DNA of 8,138 nucleotides from Planctomycetota bacterium (GTDB taxonomy: Bacteria; Planctomycetota; UBA11346), in contig JACDEC010000116.1 of the NCBI GenBank assembly GCA_013816645.1, forward strand, positions 1-8,138, in the 5' to 3' direction. Positions within the stretch are counted from its first letter, which is position 1. The number at the start of each line of letters is the position of its first letter. Below are positions 7,812 to 8,138 of the stretch, one piece after another. The translations under genes were made by a program, and so were the position numbers. The notes beneath the pieces are model-generated. The model made no database searches. It was not told the DNA's origin and saw only the letters and a program-made list of their open reading frames with translations.

Positions 7812-8138
7812 ATGCGCCTCGCCCTGCTGATGATCGCGTCCTGCCTCGCCGCCGCCGAACCGGAGGCCGGCACGCGCGTGGTCGCGATCACCGGGACGCT
7901 GCCGCTGCGCGAGTCGGCCTTCCCATTCCTCCCCAGCCAGGTGTGCCTGCACGACGCCACCCTCGGCCTGCGTCGCGCCCTGGCCGCTGCCGAGCGGCGG
8001 GTGGTGCTCGATCTCAGCGGCGGATTCACCCCCGGGCTCGCCGCCGCCGAGGAACTGGCTGCGGTGCTGCGCTCGCGTCCGGCCGGCGTCCACGTCGCCT
8101 GCCTGCTCGATCGCGTCGAGGACGCCGCATTGGTCGTC
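7812..8138 (+). CDS. Exported protein, N-terminal part; possibly S49/SppA-like
   Basis: An open frame of 109 codons that runs off the right edge. It starts with a short signal-like segment, MRLALLMIASCLAAAEPE. Ala-Ala-Ala before Glu16 could be a signal peptidase I site; IASC resembles a lipobox, but the Cys at position 11 is early for one. The mature part has RVVAITGTLPL, an RRALAAAERRVVLDLSGGF strand-turn, and AAAEELAAVLRSRPAGVHVACLLD. An initial strand, then V-V-L-D-L-S-G-G, then a helix with A-E-E-L and another strand is the order seen in the crotonase-like fold of SppA/S49 peptidases, whose catalytic Ser would lie beyond the edge. The assignment is tentative. An in-frame ATG at 7704 would add 36 Ala/Pro/Arg-rich residues and hide the signal segment, so I prefer 7812. 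Confidence 0.5.
   Translation, partial: MRLALLMIASCLAAAEPEAGTRVVAITGTLPLRESAFPFLPSQVCLHDATLGLRRALAAAERRVVLDLSGGFTPGLAAAEELAAVLRSRPAGVHVACLLDRVEDAALVV

Overview
This is a GC-rich bacterial window (roughly two thirds G+C by eye, with strongly GC-biased third codon positions). It carries four complete plus-strand genes, one complete minus-strand gene and a partial gene at each end. The prepilin is the best taxonomic hint. Its very short leader, FTLIE start, LKSG-x-x-PAQVQFQ block and late R-R-x-F-x-I-N-Q-x-G-x-I signature resemble pilin-like proteins I associate with Planctomycetota and related PVC bacteria. That assignment is tentative, because nothing else in the window is diagnostic.

Left part (1-1036): the last 48 codons of an AEC-type membrane permease, then a 6-phosphogluconolactonase gene (pgl) with its own ribosome binding site, then a more AT-rich intergenic stretch. 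That stretch ends in an unusual promoter-like element whose -35/-10 spacer is a run of seven G followed by TGG triplets.

Middle (1127-4561): a large SNF2-family (HepA/RapA-like) DNA translocase with all the usual ATPase motifs in its C-terminal half and an unassigned N-terminal half of about 400 residues. It is followed by a roughly 200 bp regulatory gap and a type IV prepilin or pseudopilin gene. The gap contains a good sigma-54-type promoter match, correctly spaced to give a leader of about 20 nt with a clear Shine-Dalgarno.

Right part (4562-8138): a textbook intrinsic terminator ends the prepilin gene and sits directly on the start region of the next gene. That gene encodes a polytopic O-antigen-ligase-like (Wzy_C) membrane protein with an extra soluble C-terminal domain of about 315 residues. 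It ends 4 bp from the convergent homoserine kinase gene (thrB, minus strand). Divergent from thrB begins a secreted or membrane-anchored protein, cut by the window edge, that looks like the start of an S49/SppA-type protein.

The most interesting functional unit is the prepilin plus O-antigen-ligase-like pair: a candidate pilin O-oligosaccharyltransferase beside its substrate, probably under sigma-54 control, with a terminator between them that could set the expression ratio. The other genes (pgl, thrB, permease, SNF2 ATPase) look like ordinary chromosomal genes. I see no sign of a mobile element, CRISPR array, tRNA or rRNA.
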